Of a stretch of 64,000 bases of DNA, positions 9,341-18,045 are shown one piece after another. The notes under the pieces were generated by a model. The model ran no database searches and was not told the origin of the DNA. It was given only the letters and a program-made list of their open reading frames with translations. Numbering within the stretch: the first letter of the stretch is position 1; the number at the start of each line of letters is the position of its first letter. Both the position numbers and the translations under genes were made by a program. The DNA is from Pseudomonadota bacterium (GTDB lineage Bacteria > Pseudomonadota > Gammaproteobacteria > Pseudomonadales > Pseudomonadaceae): the NCBI GenBank assembly GCA_023431055.1, contig JAEYXX010000076.1, forward strand, positions 1 to 64,000, read 5' to 3'.

Positions 9341-11527
9341 TCAGAAGCTCTTGCCGAGGTCCAGGTACAGGGCCTTTTCCCGTTCGTCGTTGAAACCGTA
9401 GCTGAAGTTGAGCGGGCCGAGCGGGGTATCCAGCCCGAGGAAGATGCTGGCTGCGTTGATGTAGCCGCTGTCGAAGGCGTTGTCGTTGTTCCAGGCGCGA
9501 CCACGCTCCAGCGACATGCCCAGGTACAGCGGGAAATTCAGCGGCAGCAGCGAGTTCCGGGTCATGCGCCGGTAGTAGATCATCCGTGCCAGTGCCATGT
9601 TCTGGCCGCTCAGCGAGTCCTGACGAAAGCCGGACAGCTCCTGCGCACCACCGAGGATAAAGCCTGAGGTGACCACCTCCGCCTCATCCAGGGTGCGCCC
9701 GTAACGACCGCCGAACAGCCAGGTGTTTGGGCCGTGGCTGTAGGCCTTGTCCAGTTTCAGCTGCCACTGGCGATAATCGTCGTCCGAGCCCAGGCCGCGG
9801 TCATACTTGCGCAGCATCAGGCCGATGTCTTCACCGCTACGCGGAAAGTCGAGGTTGTCCAGGGTATCGAAGGAGTAGAGCAGCTCGTAATAGCCCTCGC
9901 TGAAGCTGAAACTGGGTAGGTCGCGTTCACCGACACGTACGTCCGCCTCGCCCCAGGCCTGGCCGACGCCGAAGCGAATCTCGCCGTTGTTGGCGATCTG
10001 CCGGCCCAGATTGAGGCCATAGCCATAGCGCTCCAGGCGGTACTCGGCGATGGGGTCGTTATCCAGGATCGCTTCGACGTTCCGCGCCTCACCGAACAGA
10101 TAGGGCGCGACAAAGTAGCGTGAGCCGGCATCCAGCGGTTGGTAGAACTCGCTATAGAGTTCCTGACGATCGCCCAACTGCAATCGCGTCAGCCACTCGG
10201 CGCCGAGTTCGTTGATACCGTTGACGCGGTAACTGGCGCCGATGTTGAAGGCGCTGTCGCCTCGCATGTCATCGGACAGGTTAAGCCCCAGGCGCAGGTA
10301 GTCGGTACCGGTGCGTTTACCCCTGGCATCGATCACCAGAGCACTACCACGCTCATCCAGCGGCTCCACGCGGTACTGCACGCGTTCGAAGTAGTCCAGG
10401 CCGTAAAGCGTGCCCATATCCTTTTGCAGGCGATCCATGTCCAGCGGTTCACCTAGCGTCTGGCGGATGTGCCGGCGAATCACCTCATCGCCGACTTTCG
10501 AGTCGTTCTCCACGTGAATCTCGCGGATCACCGGGTTGCGCTGCTCGCGGGTGCGGGCCATGGCCAGTGCCGGGTTGCCGGCGCTGCTGGCGCGCAGGCG
10601 GGCCAACTGTTCGGCCTTGATCTGGGCGGCGCGGTAGCCGGCATCCATCATCTGCTCGCCACGGTTGAAGTCGGCGACGCCGAATCCGGCCAGCGGCGGC
10701 TGGATCAGTACGTCATCGGCGGTCAGCGTCTGCAGTTGTTCCTCGGAGTTTTTGCGCATCATCAGGTTGATCGACTGGTTCATCACGTCGACCACGGTGA
10801 GTAGTTCCTTCGCCGGTTTCAGGGGCATGCCCAGGTCGACGACGATGACATGATCGACGCCCATCTGCCGTGCCACATCGATCGGCACGTTGTTGACCAT
10901 GCCGCCGTCGACCAGCAGGCGGCCATCCACTTCCACCGGGGCGAATACCGCAGGGATCGACATGCTGGCACGCATCACCTGCGGCAGGTGCCCGGTGCCC
11001 ATGATCACCTGCTCGCCGCTGACCACGTCGGTGGCCACTGCGCGATAGGGGATCGGCAGATGATCGAAGTCGCGCGTGGCGCTACGGTGCACCAGCAGGC
11101 TCTCCAGCAGCAGTGCCAGGTTCTGGCCCTGGATCACGCCCAGTGGCAGCCCCAGGCTGCCGTCGTCACGGAAGCTGAGCTTCTGCTTGATCAGAAAATC
11201 GCGGTCGTCCTGCTTGCGCCGGAAGGGAACGTCCTCACGCGGCGGCGAGTCGGAGAGCGCCTGCTGCCAGTCCAGCTCCAGGGCCAGTCGCTCCAGCTCT
11301 GCTACCGAATAGCCGGCGGCGTAGAGCCCGCCGACGATGGCGCCCATGCTGGTGCCGGCGATGGCATCGATGCGAATGCCTTGCTCCTCAAGGGCCTTGA
11401 GCACACCGATGTGCGCCAGCCCGCGGGCGGCGCCGCCCGACAGCACCAGGCCGACGCGTTCGACAGCGATGGCCGGCAGGCTGGAAAGGGCGAACAGGCA
11501 GAGCAGCGAAACGAGCAGGCGACGCAT
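9341..11527 (-). CDS. plpD: PlpD-type patatin autotransporter (type Vd secretion)
   Basis: A 728-residue protein with a signal peptide (MRRLLVSLLCLFALSSLPAIA), an N-terminal patatin phospholipase domain, one POTRA-like domain and a C-terminal 16-strand-type Omp85 barrel. The patatin oxyanion loop is GGAARG, the nucleophile elbow GTSMGA (catalytic Ser) and the dyad Asp is in LLVDGGMVNN. The POTRA-like part contains REIHVENDSKVGDEVIRRHI. The last residue is Phe, in LYLDLGKSF, as expected for BAM recognition. P. aeruginosa PlpD (PA3339) has this layout and gene neighbourhood. The ATG at 11527 gives a clean signal peptide; upstream TTG codons extend it without adding sense. Confidence 0.95.
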   Translation of the reverse strand: MRRLLVSLLCLFALSSLPAIAVERVGLVLSGGAARGLAHIGVLKALEEQGIRIDAIAGTSMGAIVGGLYAAGYSVAELERLALELDWQQALSDSPPREDVPFRRKQDDRDFLIKQKLSFRDDGSLGLPLGVIQGQNLALLLESLLVHRSATRDFDHLPIPYRAVATDVVSGEQVIMGTGHLPQVMRASMSIPAVFAPVEVDGRLLVDGGMVNNVPIDVARQMGVDHVIVVDLGMPLKPAKELLTVVDVMNQSINLMMRKNSEEQLQTLTADDVLIQPPLAGFGVADFNRGEQMMDAGYRAAQIKAEQLARLRASSAGNPALAMARTREQRNPVIREIHVENDSKVGDEVIRRHIRQTLGEPLDMDRLQKDMGTLYGLDYFERVQYRVEPLDERGSALVIDARGKRTGTDYLRLGLNLSDDMRGDSAFNIGASYRVNGINELGAEWLTRLQLGDRQELYSEFYQPLDAGSRYFVAPYLFGEARNVEAILDNDPIAEYRLERYGYGLNLGRQIANNGEIRFGVGQAWGEADVRVGERDLPSFSFSEGYYELLYSFDTLDNLDFPRSGEDIGLMLRKYDRGLGSDDDYRQWQLKLDKAYSHGPNTWLFGGRYGRTLDEAEVVTSGFILGGAQELSGFRQDSLSGQNMALARMIYYRRMTRNSLLPLNFPLYLGMSLERGRAWNNDNAFDSGYINAASIFLGLDTPLGPLNFSYGFNDEREKALYLDLGKSF

Positions 11528-11597
11528 GGCAGTTTCCGGCAAGAGCAGAGGCAAAGGCCGCTATTATAGGCGCCAAGCCCACCCTAGAGCCGCCGTC

Positions 11598-11879
11598 ATG
11601 TCCGATCAGAAGCCTGAAATCGTCATAACCTATTGCACTCAATGTCAGTGGCTGCTGCGCGCCGCCTGGCTGGCTCAGGAACTGCTCAGCACCTTCGCCG
11701 ACGAGCTGGGCAGGGTTAGCCTGGAACCGGGCACTGGCGGCGTGTTCCGCATTCTCTGCGACGGCCGGCAGATCTGGGAGCGCAAGGCCGACGGCGGCTT
11801 TCCCGAGGCCAAGGTGCTCAAGCAGCGCGTGCGTGACCAGATCGACCCGGGGCGCGATCTGGGTCATAACGACCGCTAG
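11598..11879 (+). CDS. SelT/SelW/SelH-family (Rdx) protein
   Basis: A 93-residue thioredoxin-like protein of the SelW/Rdx family. The N-terminal redox motif is CTQC in ITYCTQCQWLLRA, with Cys in place of selenocysteine, and the family's GTGGVFRI and GGFPEAKVLKQRVRD blocks follow. The bacterial role is unclear, probably thiol redox. It is divergent from plpD and convergent with the EamA gene, 10 bp away. Confidence 0.88.
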   Translation: MSDQKPEIVITYCTQCQWLLRAAWLAQELLSTFADELGRVSLEPGTGGVFRILCDGRQIWERKADGGFPEAKVLKQRVRDQIDPGRDLGHNDR

Positions 11880-11889
11880 CAGCTGAGGT

Positions 11890-12741
11890 TCAACGCGCCA
11901 TTCGTGCCGAAACGAAGATGGCGCTGACGATCAACGCGCCGCCTGCCAGCATGCGCAGGGTCGGCTGCTCGCTGAACAGCCACCAGGCGAACAGGATGCC
12001 GTAGACCGGTTCCAGAGCGAAGATCACCGCCGTGGTGCGCGCCTTGAGCACGCGCAGGCTGGCAACGAACAGGCTGTGCGCCAGACCCGTGCAGAAGATG
12101 CCGAGCATGGCCAGCCATAGCCAGTCCACCGTGCGCAGGTCGGGCAGTAACGGCCAGGCCAGCGGCAGGAAGCACAGCAGCACGGTGATGTTCTGGTACA
12201 GCGCGGCCTTTACCGGGTCGATGCCTTTTGTACTTGCGCGATTGAGCAGCGACAGCAGGGCGAACAGAAAGCCTGACAGCACCGCCCATAGCAGCCCGAC
12301 CGTGGCGCCGCTGTTCAGGCTGAAGTCCGGCGTGACCAGAACCAACCCCACGCACACCACGCCGACCATGACGAATTCGCCGGGGCGGGTGCGTTCGCGA
12401 AACAGCAGCCCCTCCAGCAGTACGGTGAAGGCCGGGAAGCTGGCGAAGCCGAGGGTGGCGATAGCCACGCCGGAGATTTTCACCGCTTCGAAGAAGCTGA
12501 CCCAGTGGGTGCCCAGCAGCAGGCCACCGAGTGCCAGCAGAACCATCTGCCGCAGGCTTGGGCGTACCGCATTGCGGCTGCGCCAGAACGTGGCGGCCAG
12601 ACCCAGGGCGATGACGGCGAAGAAGGCACGGCCGCCGGCGATCATGTTCGGCGCAGTAGCGGCCAGCTTGCCGAAGATGCCTGAAAGGCCGAACAGCAGC
12701 GCACCCAGATGAATCGCCAGCAGGGCATTACGCTCGCTCAT
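11890..12741 (-). CDS. EamA/DMT-family transporter
   Basis: A 283-residue inner-membrane protein with ten predicted membrane segments in two EamA repeats (the first from about residue 6, the second from about 148, starting GLLWAVLSGFLFALLSLLNR). Members export amino acids, metabolites or drugs; the substrate cannot be read from the sequence. Its ATG overlaps the stop of the upstream csaA-like gene by 4 bp (ATGA), so the two are translationally coupled. Confidence 0.88.
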   Translation of the reverse strand: MSERNALLAIHLGALLFGLSGIFGKLAATAPNMIAGGRAFFAVIALGLAATFWRSRNAVRPSLRQMVLLALGGLLLGTHWVSFFEAVKISGVAIATLGFASFPAFTVLLEGLLFRERTRPGEFVMVGVVCVGLVLVTPDFSLNSGATVGLLWAVLSGFLFALLSLLNRASTKGIDPVKAALYQNITVLLCFLPLAWPLLPDLRTVDWLWLAMLGIFCTGLAHSLFVASLRVLKARTTAVIFALEPVYGILFAWWLFSEQPTLRMLAGGALIVSAIFVSARMAR

Positions 12742-13073
12742 GCCAGGCGCGCACCATTGGGCAGCGGCTTGTCGAAGCCGGCCAGGACCACTCGGTTGTC
12801 GCCGTCATAGACACCCGTCACCAGCACCTCGGAACGTATGCCCGCAATGCGTTTGGGGGCGAAATTGCACACGCACAGCACCTGACGACCGACCAGTTCG
12901 TCGCAGCTGTAATGGGCGGTGATCTGCGCGCTGGAGGTCTTGAGCCCCAGCTCGCCGAGATCGACTTCCAGCACGTAGGCCGGTTTCACGGCTTTGTCAT
13001 TGGGTCGGGCGCTGCAGATGGTGCCGACACGCAGCTCCACTTTTTCGAAATCCTGCCATTCGATGGTTTGCAT
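12738..13073 (-). CDS. csaA: CsaA-like tRNA-binding protein
   Basis: A 111-residue single-domain OB-fold protein matching the tRNA-binding domain also found in MetG and PheT. Family blocks: DFEKVELRVGTI near residue 8, KPAYVLEVDLGELG and QVLCVCNFAPKRIAGIRSEVLV, ending with PNGARLA. CsaA was described as a secretion-related chaperone and homodimerises to bind tRNA. It is the first gene of a two-gene unit with the EamA transporter. Confidence 0.88.
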   Translation of the reverse strand: MQTIEWQDFEKVELRVGTICSARPNDKAVKPAYVLEVDLGELGLKTSSAQITAHYSCDELVGRQVLCVCNFAPKRIAGIRSEVLVTGVYDGDNRVVLAGFDKPLPNGARLA

Positions 13074-13132
13074 GAGGTACTCCTTCGATGATGCGGCGCA
13101 GTCTAGAAGCCGTTCGCGCTAGCTGTCTGTCG

Positions 13133-13164
13133 CGAGAGTGGCGAGTTTTGTCGCCAGACTCTCG
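13133..13164. repeat. Inverted repeat between csaA and the AraC gene
   Basis: CGAGAGTGGCGA pairs with TCGCCAGACTCTCG around a short loop. About 40 bp further on (13203-13217) is CGGATGAAATCCGG, the core of a palindrome seen again near 33365. Both look like degenerate interspersed repeats filling this 180-bp gap. Confidence 0.4.
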
Positions 13165-13249
13165 TGCGCATCTCGGGTACTCGCGGCGAACCCGCTGACG
13201 CTCGGATGAAATCCGGGGCGATTTCACGGTTGGGGTGTGAACAAGGTCG

Positions 13250-13996
13250 CTAGCGAGTGCGGCGTAACTGTCGTGGCGTCATGCCCAGGTGGCGGGAGAG
13301 GGCGGCGGTGAATGCGCTTTGCGAGCTGTAGCCGACCTGTGCAGCGATTTCGCCAACGGCCAGGTCGCTGCCACGCAGCATCTGTTCGGCCAGTTGCAGA
13401 CGTCGCTGGCGAATGTGCTCCATGGGTGTGCGCCCGGTCTCGGCGAGGAAGCGGGCGTGAAAGCGCGTCACCGACAGGCCAGCCAGGCGCGCCAGGTCCG
13501 CCACCTGCAGCGGATGCGCGGCGTGCTGATCGATATAGTGATCCAGGGCTGCCATGGGGAGCCCGCTAATCTCTGCCTGCCGGCGACTGCAGGCCAGGCT
13601 GCCCAGCAGCAGGGCCGCACCCTGGCCGGCGATGACTGGGTCATTGATCGGGCTGCTGGCCAGCCAGTTGAGCAACTGGCCCTGAGACGGATCGAGCTGC
13701 AGGGCGCCGGGCTTGTCCAGCAGGCGCTGGATATCACTCGCATGGTGGCCTAGCTGGCGCTCTATCCAGTCGTTGGCCGGCAGGTCCAGCACCAGGCACC
13801 GGCTGCCGCCCGGGCTGCCACAGGTGTGGCGCGATTCGGCTGGTACCACCGCCAGATGATGACGCAGCACCCGGCTGCCCTGACCGTCGACGTCGAACTG
13901 CAGCTCGCCAGCCAGGCCGAACACCAGCTGGGCGTGGTCGTGGCTGTGGCTGAGCACTTCGTGGCTGTAATGACGCAGGGACAGAATCGGCGGCAT
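13250..13996 (-). CDS. AraC-family transcriptional regulator with cupin domain
   Basis: A 248-residue regulator with an N-terminal cupin-like effector domain (HSHDHAQLVFGLAGELQFDVDG) and a C-terminal AraC DNA-binding domain. The two helix-turn-helix units are LQVADLARLAGLSVTRFHARF and LAVGEIAAQVGYSSQSAFTAAL, and the C-terminal signature GMTPRQLRR is present. I use the ATG with GAGGAA eight bases upstream; an in-frame ATG 12 codons earlier has weaker support. The target is unknown; the neighbouring EamA exporter is a candidate, since such pairs are common, but an AraC gene transcribed in the same direction with a 176-bp gap is weak evidence. Confidence 0.85.
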   Translation of the reverse strand: MPPILSLRHYSHEVLSHSHDHAQLVFGLAGELQFDVDGQGSRVLRHHLAVVPAESRHTCGSPGGSRCLVLDLPANDWIERQLGHHASDIQRLLDKPGALQLDPSQGQLLNWLASSPINDPVIAGQGAALLLGSLACSRRQAEISGLPMAALDHYIDQHAAHPLQVADLARLAGLSVTRFHARFLAETGRTPMEHIRQRRLQLAEQMLRGSDLAVGEIAAQVGYSSQSAFTAALSRHLGMTPRQLRRTR

Positions 13997-14056
13997 GGCG
14001 GCTTCCTCGGCAAGATCGGGAGTGTAACGCATGCGCAGCGACTCCAGATGCTAACG

Positions 14057-14109
14057 GTAGGGCGGGCGCAACCCGCCAGGCCGATGGTGGCGGGTTGCAC
14101 CCGCCCTAC
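14057..14109. repeat. GTAGGGCGGG palindromic repeat, copy 1
   Basis: Two 22-nt arms in inverted orientation with one mismatch, starting GTAGGGCGGG and ending CCCGCCCTAC, around a 9-nt loop. The same arm sequence occurs at 35330-35383. Interspersed palindrome (BIME-like) in the gap before the Pho box. Confidence 0.8.
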
Positions 14110-14150
14110 GCCATTGAGCTTTGGCGCTACGTCATCGAACGGTCTTTTAC

Positions 14151-14168
14151 CTGTCACAAGCCTTTCAC
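14151..14168 (+). promoter_or_regulatory. Pho box (PhoB binding site)
   Basis: CTGTCACAAGCCTTTCAC: two 7-mers CTGTCAC and CTTTCAC in direct orientation 11 bp apart, which is the PhoB site architecture and close to consensus. It lies 42 bp before the plcP start codon. This predicts induction of plcP-agt by phosphate starvation. Confidence 0.85.
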
Positions 14169-14210
14169 CGCAACGGCTCAAGCTCGTCTAAACCCAGCCG
14201 GAGGCCGCCC

Positions 14211-15029
14211 ATGACCAGCGCCCAGCTCGCCAAGCCCAGCCGCAAGCAACGTGTCCGTACCCTGTGGATCTCCGACGTGCACCTCGGCACGCGCGACTGC
14301 CAGGCCGAGCACCTGGCGGCCTTCCTCAAGCGCTACCATGCTGATCGCATCTACCTGGTGGGTGACATCATCGACGGCTGGAAGCTGCGCGGCGGCATCT
14401 ACTGGCCGCAGGCGCACACCAACGTGATCCGCCGTCTGCTGACCATGAGCAAGCGCGGCACCGAGGTGATCTACGTCACCGGCAACCACGACGAGTTCCT
14501 GCGCCGCTATTCCAGCCTGCTGCTGGGCAATATCCAGCTGGTGGACGAGGCGGTGCACGTCACCATCGATGGTCGCCAGTTGCTGGTGATCCATGGCGAC
14601 CAGTTCGACGTGATCACCCGTTACCACCGCTGGCTGGCCTTCCTTGGCGATTCGGCCTACGAATTCACCCTGACCCTAAACCGCTGGCTCAACCATTGGC
14701 GCAGCCGCTGGGGCTACGGCTACTGGTCGCTGTCTGCCTACCTCAAGCACAAGGTCAAGACAGCGGTGAACTTCATCAGCGACTTCGAAGAGGCCATTGC
14801 CCACGAGTGCGTCAAACGCGGTCTGCAGGGCGTGGTCTGCGGCCATATCCACCACGCCGAAATTCGTCAGGTCAGCGGCGTGGAGTACATGAACTGCGGC
14901 GACTGGGTCGAGTCCTGTACGGCCTTGATCGAGCATTGGGACGGGCAGATCGAACTCTATCGCCTGGCCGAGGCGCAGGCGCGACTGGCCAGCGAGGAGC
15001 AGGCCGTCGTACTCGAGACCAGCGCATGA
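14211..15029 (+). CDS. plcP: PlcP-type phospholipase C (metallophosphoesterase) for lipid remodelling
   Basis: A 272-residue calcineurin-like metallophosphoesterase, often labelled UDP-2,3-diacylglucosamine diphosphatase from its LpxH resemblance. Metal-binding motifs: DVHLG near residue 20, GDIIDGW, GNHDEF, VIHGDQFD and VCGHIHHAE. The gene directly after it is an Agt-like glycosyltransferase and a Pho box precedes the pair. That context fits PlcP, which removes phosphate head groups from membrane phospholipids to give diacylglycerol during phosphorus limitation. Start chosen at the ATG preceded by GGAGG. LpxH proper is normally elsewhere and shorter, so I favour PlcP by context; the function is inferred. 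Confidence 0.82.
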   Translation: MTSAQLAKPSRKQRVRTLWISDVHLGTRDCQAEHLAAFLKRYHADRIYLVGDIIDGWKLRGGIYWPQAHTNVIRRLLTMSKRGTEVIYVTGNHDEFLRRYSSLLLGNIQLVDEAVHVTIDGRQLLVIHGDQFDVITRYHRWLAFLGDSAYEFTLTLNRWLNHWRSRWGYGYWSLSAYLKHKVKTAVNFISDFEEAIAHECVKRGLQGVVCGHIHHAEIRQVSGVEYMNCGDWVESCTALIEHWDGQIELYRLAEAQARLASEEQAVVLETSA

Positions 15030-16066
15030 GGATACTGATCGTCTCCGACGCCTGGGCGCCGCAGATCAATGGCGTGGTCACCAGCCTGGCCGCGCTGGTC
15101 GCCGAGCTGCGCGGGCTGGGGCATCAGGTCAAGCTGCTGTCACCGGCGGATTTTCGTAGCGTGCCCTGCCCAACCTACCCGGAGATTCCGCTGGTATGGG
15201 ACCTCTGGCGAGTCGGCGGGGCAATTCGCGACTTTCGTCCCGACTGTGTTCATCTGGCCACGGAAGGCCCTCTGGGCTGGGCCGCGTGGCGTTGGTTGGT
15301 CAAACGCGGGCTGGCTTTTTCCACGGCCATTCATACACGCTTTCCCGAATACGTCAGCACGCGCTGGCCGTGGATCGCGCCGCGCTGGGGATACGCCTAC
15401 CTGCGCGCTTTCCATCGCCCCAGCCAGGCGGTACTGGTGACCACCGAGCGTCTGCGCGAGGAGTTCGCCGGTTGGAATCTGCAAAGGCTGCGACTGTGGC
15501 GCAAGGGTGTCGATACCCGCCTGTTTCGCCCGAACGAGACGCGCCCACGTCCGGTACTGCCGGTCTTTCTCTATGTCGGTCGTATCGCCGCGGAAAAGAA
15601 CCTGCAGGCGTTTCTCGATCTGGACTTGCCTGGGGAGAAACGCGTGGTTGGCGATGGCCCGCAACGCGAGATGCTGCAACGGCAGTATCGGCAGGTGCGC
15701 TTTCTCGGCTATCGCCATGGCCAGGCGTTAGCCGAGGCCTACCAGGATGCTTCGGTGCTGGTTTTTCCCTCGCGTACCGATACCTATGGCCTGGTCATGC
15801 TGGAGGCGCTGGCTTGCGGTACGCCGGTGGCTGCGTTTCCCGTGGCCGGACCGCTGGATGTGCTGCAAGAGGGGATCAGTGGCGTGATGGCCGAGGATCT
15901 GCACGCTGCTTGTCTGGCGGCGCTGACGCTGGACCGCGGGCGCTGCGCGGAGCTGGCTGCAGCTCAGTCCTGGCGCGCTTCGGCACTGGAGTTTCTGGCC
16001 CTGCAGCCGCTGATCGATGGTGAGCCGGCGTTGCTGGATGAGGCGTTGCCGGATACCGCGTTGTAG
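15026..16066 (+). CDS. agt: Agt-type GT4 glycosyltransferase, glycolipid synthesis
   Basis: A 346-residue GT-B glycosyltransferase of family GT4. The N-terminal acceptor domain starts ILIVSDAWAPQINGVVTSL; the donor domain has LYVGRIAAEKNLQAFLDL and a D-x7-E version of the GT4 E-x7-E motif in TDTYGLVMLEALACGTPV. The start overlaps the plcP stop (ATGA), so translation is coupled. In the PlcP-Agt pathway this enzyme transfers sugar from a nucleotide donor to diacylglycerol and replaces phospholipid with glycolipid. Whether glucose, glucuronic acid or both is used cannot be read from the sequence. Confidence 0.82.
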   Translation: MRILIVSDAWAPQINGVVTSLAALVAELRGLGHQVKLLSPADFRSVPCPTYPEIPLVWDLWRVGGAIRDFRPDCVHLATEGPLGWAAWRWLVKRGLAFSTAIHTRFPEYVSTRWPWIAPRWGYAYLRAFHRPSQAVLVTTERLREEFAGWNLQRLRLWRKGVDTRLFRPNETRPRPVLPVFLYVGRIAAEKNLQAFLDLDLPGEKRVVGDGPQREMLQRQYRQVRFLGYRHGQALAEAYQDASVLVFPSRTDTYGLVMLEALACGTPVAAFPVAGPLDVLQEGISGVMAEDLHAACLAALTLDRGRCAELAAAQSWRASALEFLALQPLIDGEPALLDEALPDTAL

Positions 16067-16105
16067 GCCGATTTTTCGTACGTCAATGCTAGCGCTGGCC
16101 TTTTT

Positions 16106-16127
16106 GTAGGAGCGGCTTCAGCCGCGA
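16106..16127. repeat. REP element, GTAGGAGCG type
   Basis: GTAGGAGCGGCTTCAGCCGC, the classic Pseudomonas REP core with a GCGGCT/AGCCGC stem, between the convergent agt and cyaB genes. Confidence 0.85.
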
Positions 16128-16148
16128 AGCGCCGCCAAGCGGTTCGCC

Positions 16149-17537
16149 TCAGAGAATGACCTTGTCTCGCAGCTTCTCGGCGGCCTGGTTCAGTGCCTGG
16201 ATCACCCGCTCCTTGTCGTAGTTTTGGATGCCGTTGGTATCGAGATACATGGAGAAGCCGGGCAGTTCGTGCTCGACGTAGCTGGAGGTGGCGCCCAGAT
16301 CGCGGCGGAAGTCCACCACCTGATAGATCTGCACCGGTCGACTGAAGCCCTTGACCGTGATCTGCCCCTTGTCGCGACACATGATCACGTCCTTGACCAG
16401 TGAATAGGCCTCGTGGGAAATCAGGATTTCACCGGCTTCGGCTGCGCTCTCAAGGCGACTGGCGAGGTTCACTTCGCGACCTACGATGGTGTAGTCCATG
16501 CGCGTGTCGGCGCCGAAGTTGCCGACCGTGCAGTAACCCGTGTTCAGACCCATGCGGATTTCCAGGGGCTTGGTGATGCCCTGCGCACGCCACTGCTGGC
16601 GCAGCACCTTCATGTGCTTGCGCATGGCGATGGCCATGGAAACCGCCGCTACCGCGTCTTTCTTGGCGCCGTTGCTGCTGGGATCGCCGAAGAACACCAT
16701 GACGCTGTCACCGATGAACTTGTCGATGGTGCCGCCATATTTCAGGCAGATCTTCGACATCTCGTTGAGGTAGGTGTTGAGCAGGTCGGTCAGCGCTTCG
16801 GCTTCCAGCTCCTCCGACAGTTCGGTGAAGCCCTTGATATCGGAGAAGAACACCGTGAGCTTCTTGCGCTGGGTTTCCAGGCGCACGCTCTTCTTGCCAG
16901 TGAAAATCGACTCCCAGACCTGCGGTGACAGGTATTTGGCCAGGTTGCGTGCCAGGCGTGCGGCCTTTTCCTGTTCACGCTTGATCTCGATGCGTACCTG
17001 CGCCAGGCGCAGCCCCTGCTGGTGCATGAAGTAGGCGGTAATGCCGATATACAAGGCGGTGAAGAAGATGCTGACCAGACCTACGGTTGTCGGTGTGTCG
17101 GGATTCAGGTGCGGGCCGACCACGGCAGTGGCCAGGGTGCTGGCACTGATGGCCACCAGCACGGCGATGCCCAGATAGCGCAGACCACCGATCACCAGGG
17201 CACTGAAGGTCAGAATCAGCAGCAACATCGAACTGGGCACGCTGGAGAAACCCAGCAGTGCGGCCGAGGCGCCGGCATGCAGGGCATCGACGAACAGCAG
17301 GCCCAGGTCTGTTTGCTGCGGATGATCGTTCTTGAAGCGGCGGCTGACCTGATAGGCAAGGTGCGGATAGAGCAGGGCGTAGGGCACCATCCAGAGGACG
17401 TCGTAAGTAAAATGTCCGACTGCGGTACCGGCGGCGATACTGGCCGCGGTGGTGATGTAGGCGAGAACGCGGGAGTAGTATTCGCGCAGCGGTGGCGTCG
17501 GCAGACTATTGGCTCGGCTGGTGGTGGCTGACTTCAT
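16149..17537 (-). CDS. cyaB: CyaB, MASE2-containing class III adenylate cyclase
   Basis: A 462-residue membrane adenylate cyclase (ATP to cAMP). An N-terminal MASE2 domain with about six membrane segments spans residues 20-190, and the catalytic domain covers roughly 210-420. It shows VFFSDIKGFTELSEELEAE with a metal-binding Asp, FIGDSVMVFFGD with the second, and GREVNLASRLESAAEAG near the substrate site. Length and layout match P. aeruginosa CyaB (PA3217), which feeds cAMP to Vfr. It also neighbours the plcP/agt pair in that species. Single gene, convergent with agt. Confidence 0.93.
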   Translation of the reverse strand: MKSATTSRANSLPTPPLREYYSRVLAYITTAASIAAGTAVGHFTYDVLWMVPYALLYPHLAYQVSRRFKNDHPQQTDLGLLFVDALHAGASAALLGFSSVPSSMLLLILTFSALVIGGLRYLGIAVLVAISASTLATAVVGPHLNPDTPTTVGLVSIFFTALYIGITAYFMHQQGLRLAQVRIEIKREQEKAARLARNLAKYLSPQVWESIFTGKKSVRLETQRKKLTVFFSDIKGFTELSEELEAEALTDLLNTYLNEMSKICLKYGGTIDKFIGDSVMVFFGDPSSNGAKKDAVAAVSMAIAMRKHMKVLRQQWRAQGITKPLEIRMGLNTGYCTVGNFGADTRMDYTIVGREVNLASRLESAAEAGEILISHEAYSLVKDVIMCRDKGQITVKGFSRPVQIYQVVDFRRDLGATSSYVEHELPGFSMYLDTNGIQNYDKERVIQALNQAAEKLRDKVIL

Positions 17538-17707
17538 TCGCGCTGAGGATCCCTGATTGGGCGCCTAAGATCTGGCGCCTGAGCGGTCTGCAACACCCGA
17601 GCCAGAGCTCGGGTGGGGCGGGGATCATAACCAAGGGGGCGACAAGCAGCCAAGCACGGCCGCCGAACGGCACAAGGCCAGCATACCGGCGGTCGTTGCG
17701 TCTGACC

Positions 17708-18025
17708 CTAGAAACGGATACGGCCGGTGAAGGCGTCCTTGAGCATCACCCAGTCGCCCATCAGGCTGTATAGCGGGTAGTCGAAGGTGGCGGGCCGGTT
17801 CTTTTCGAACACGAAATGGCCAACCCAGGCGAAGCCGTAGCCCGCCAGCGGCATGGCCAGCAGCCACAGCCATTGTTGGGTAAACAGCGCATAAGCGAGT
17901 ATTGCCAGCACCAGCAGGCTGCCTACGTAGTGCAGGCGGCGGCATACCGGGTTGCTGTGTTCCTGCAGGTAGTAGGGGTAGAACTCGGCAAAGCTCTGGT
18001 AGCGTTCGGTGGTCTGGGCGGTCAT
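17708..18025 (-). CDS. DUF962/Mpo1-like membrane protein
   Basis: A 105-residue protein of the DUF962 family. It begins YQSFAEFYPYYLQEHSNPVCRRLHYVGS, with the family HxxHxxGt-like N-terminal histidines, then two membrane segments (LLVLAILAYALF, WLWLLAMPLAGYGFAWVGHFVFEKNRPATF). Yeast Mpo1 is an iron-dependent dioxygenase acting on 2-hydroxy fatty acids; a similar role here is only a possibility. AGGAGGT precedes the ATG. An inverted-repeat element begins 21 bp upstream of the start. Confidence 0.82.
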   Translation of the reverse strand: MTAQTTERYQSFAEFYPYYLQEHSNPVCRRLHYVGSLLVLAILAYALFTQQWLWLLAMPLAGYGFAWVGHFVFEKNRPATFDYPLYSLMGDWVMLKDAFTGRIRF

Positions 18026-18045
18026 GGCGCACCTCCTGTTATTTA

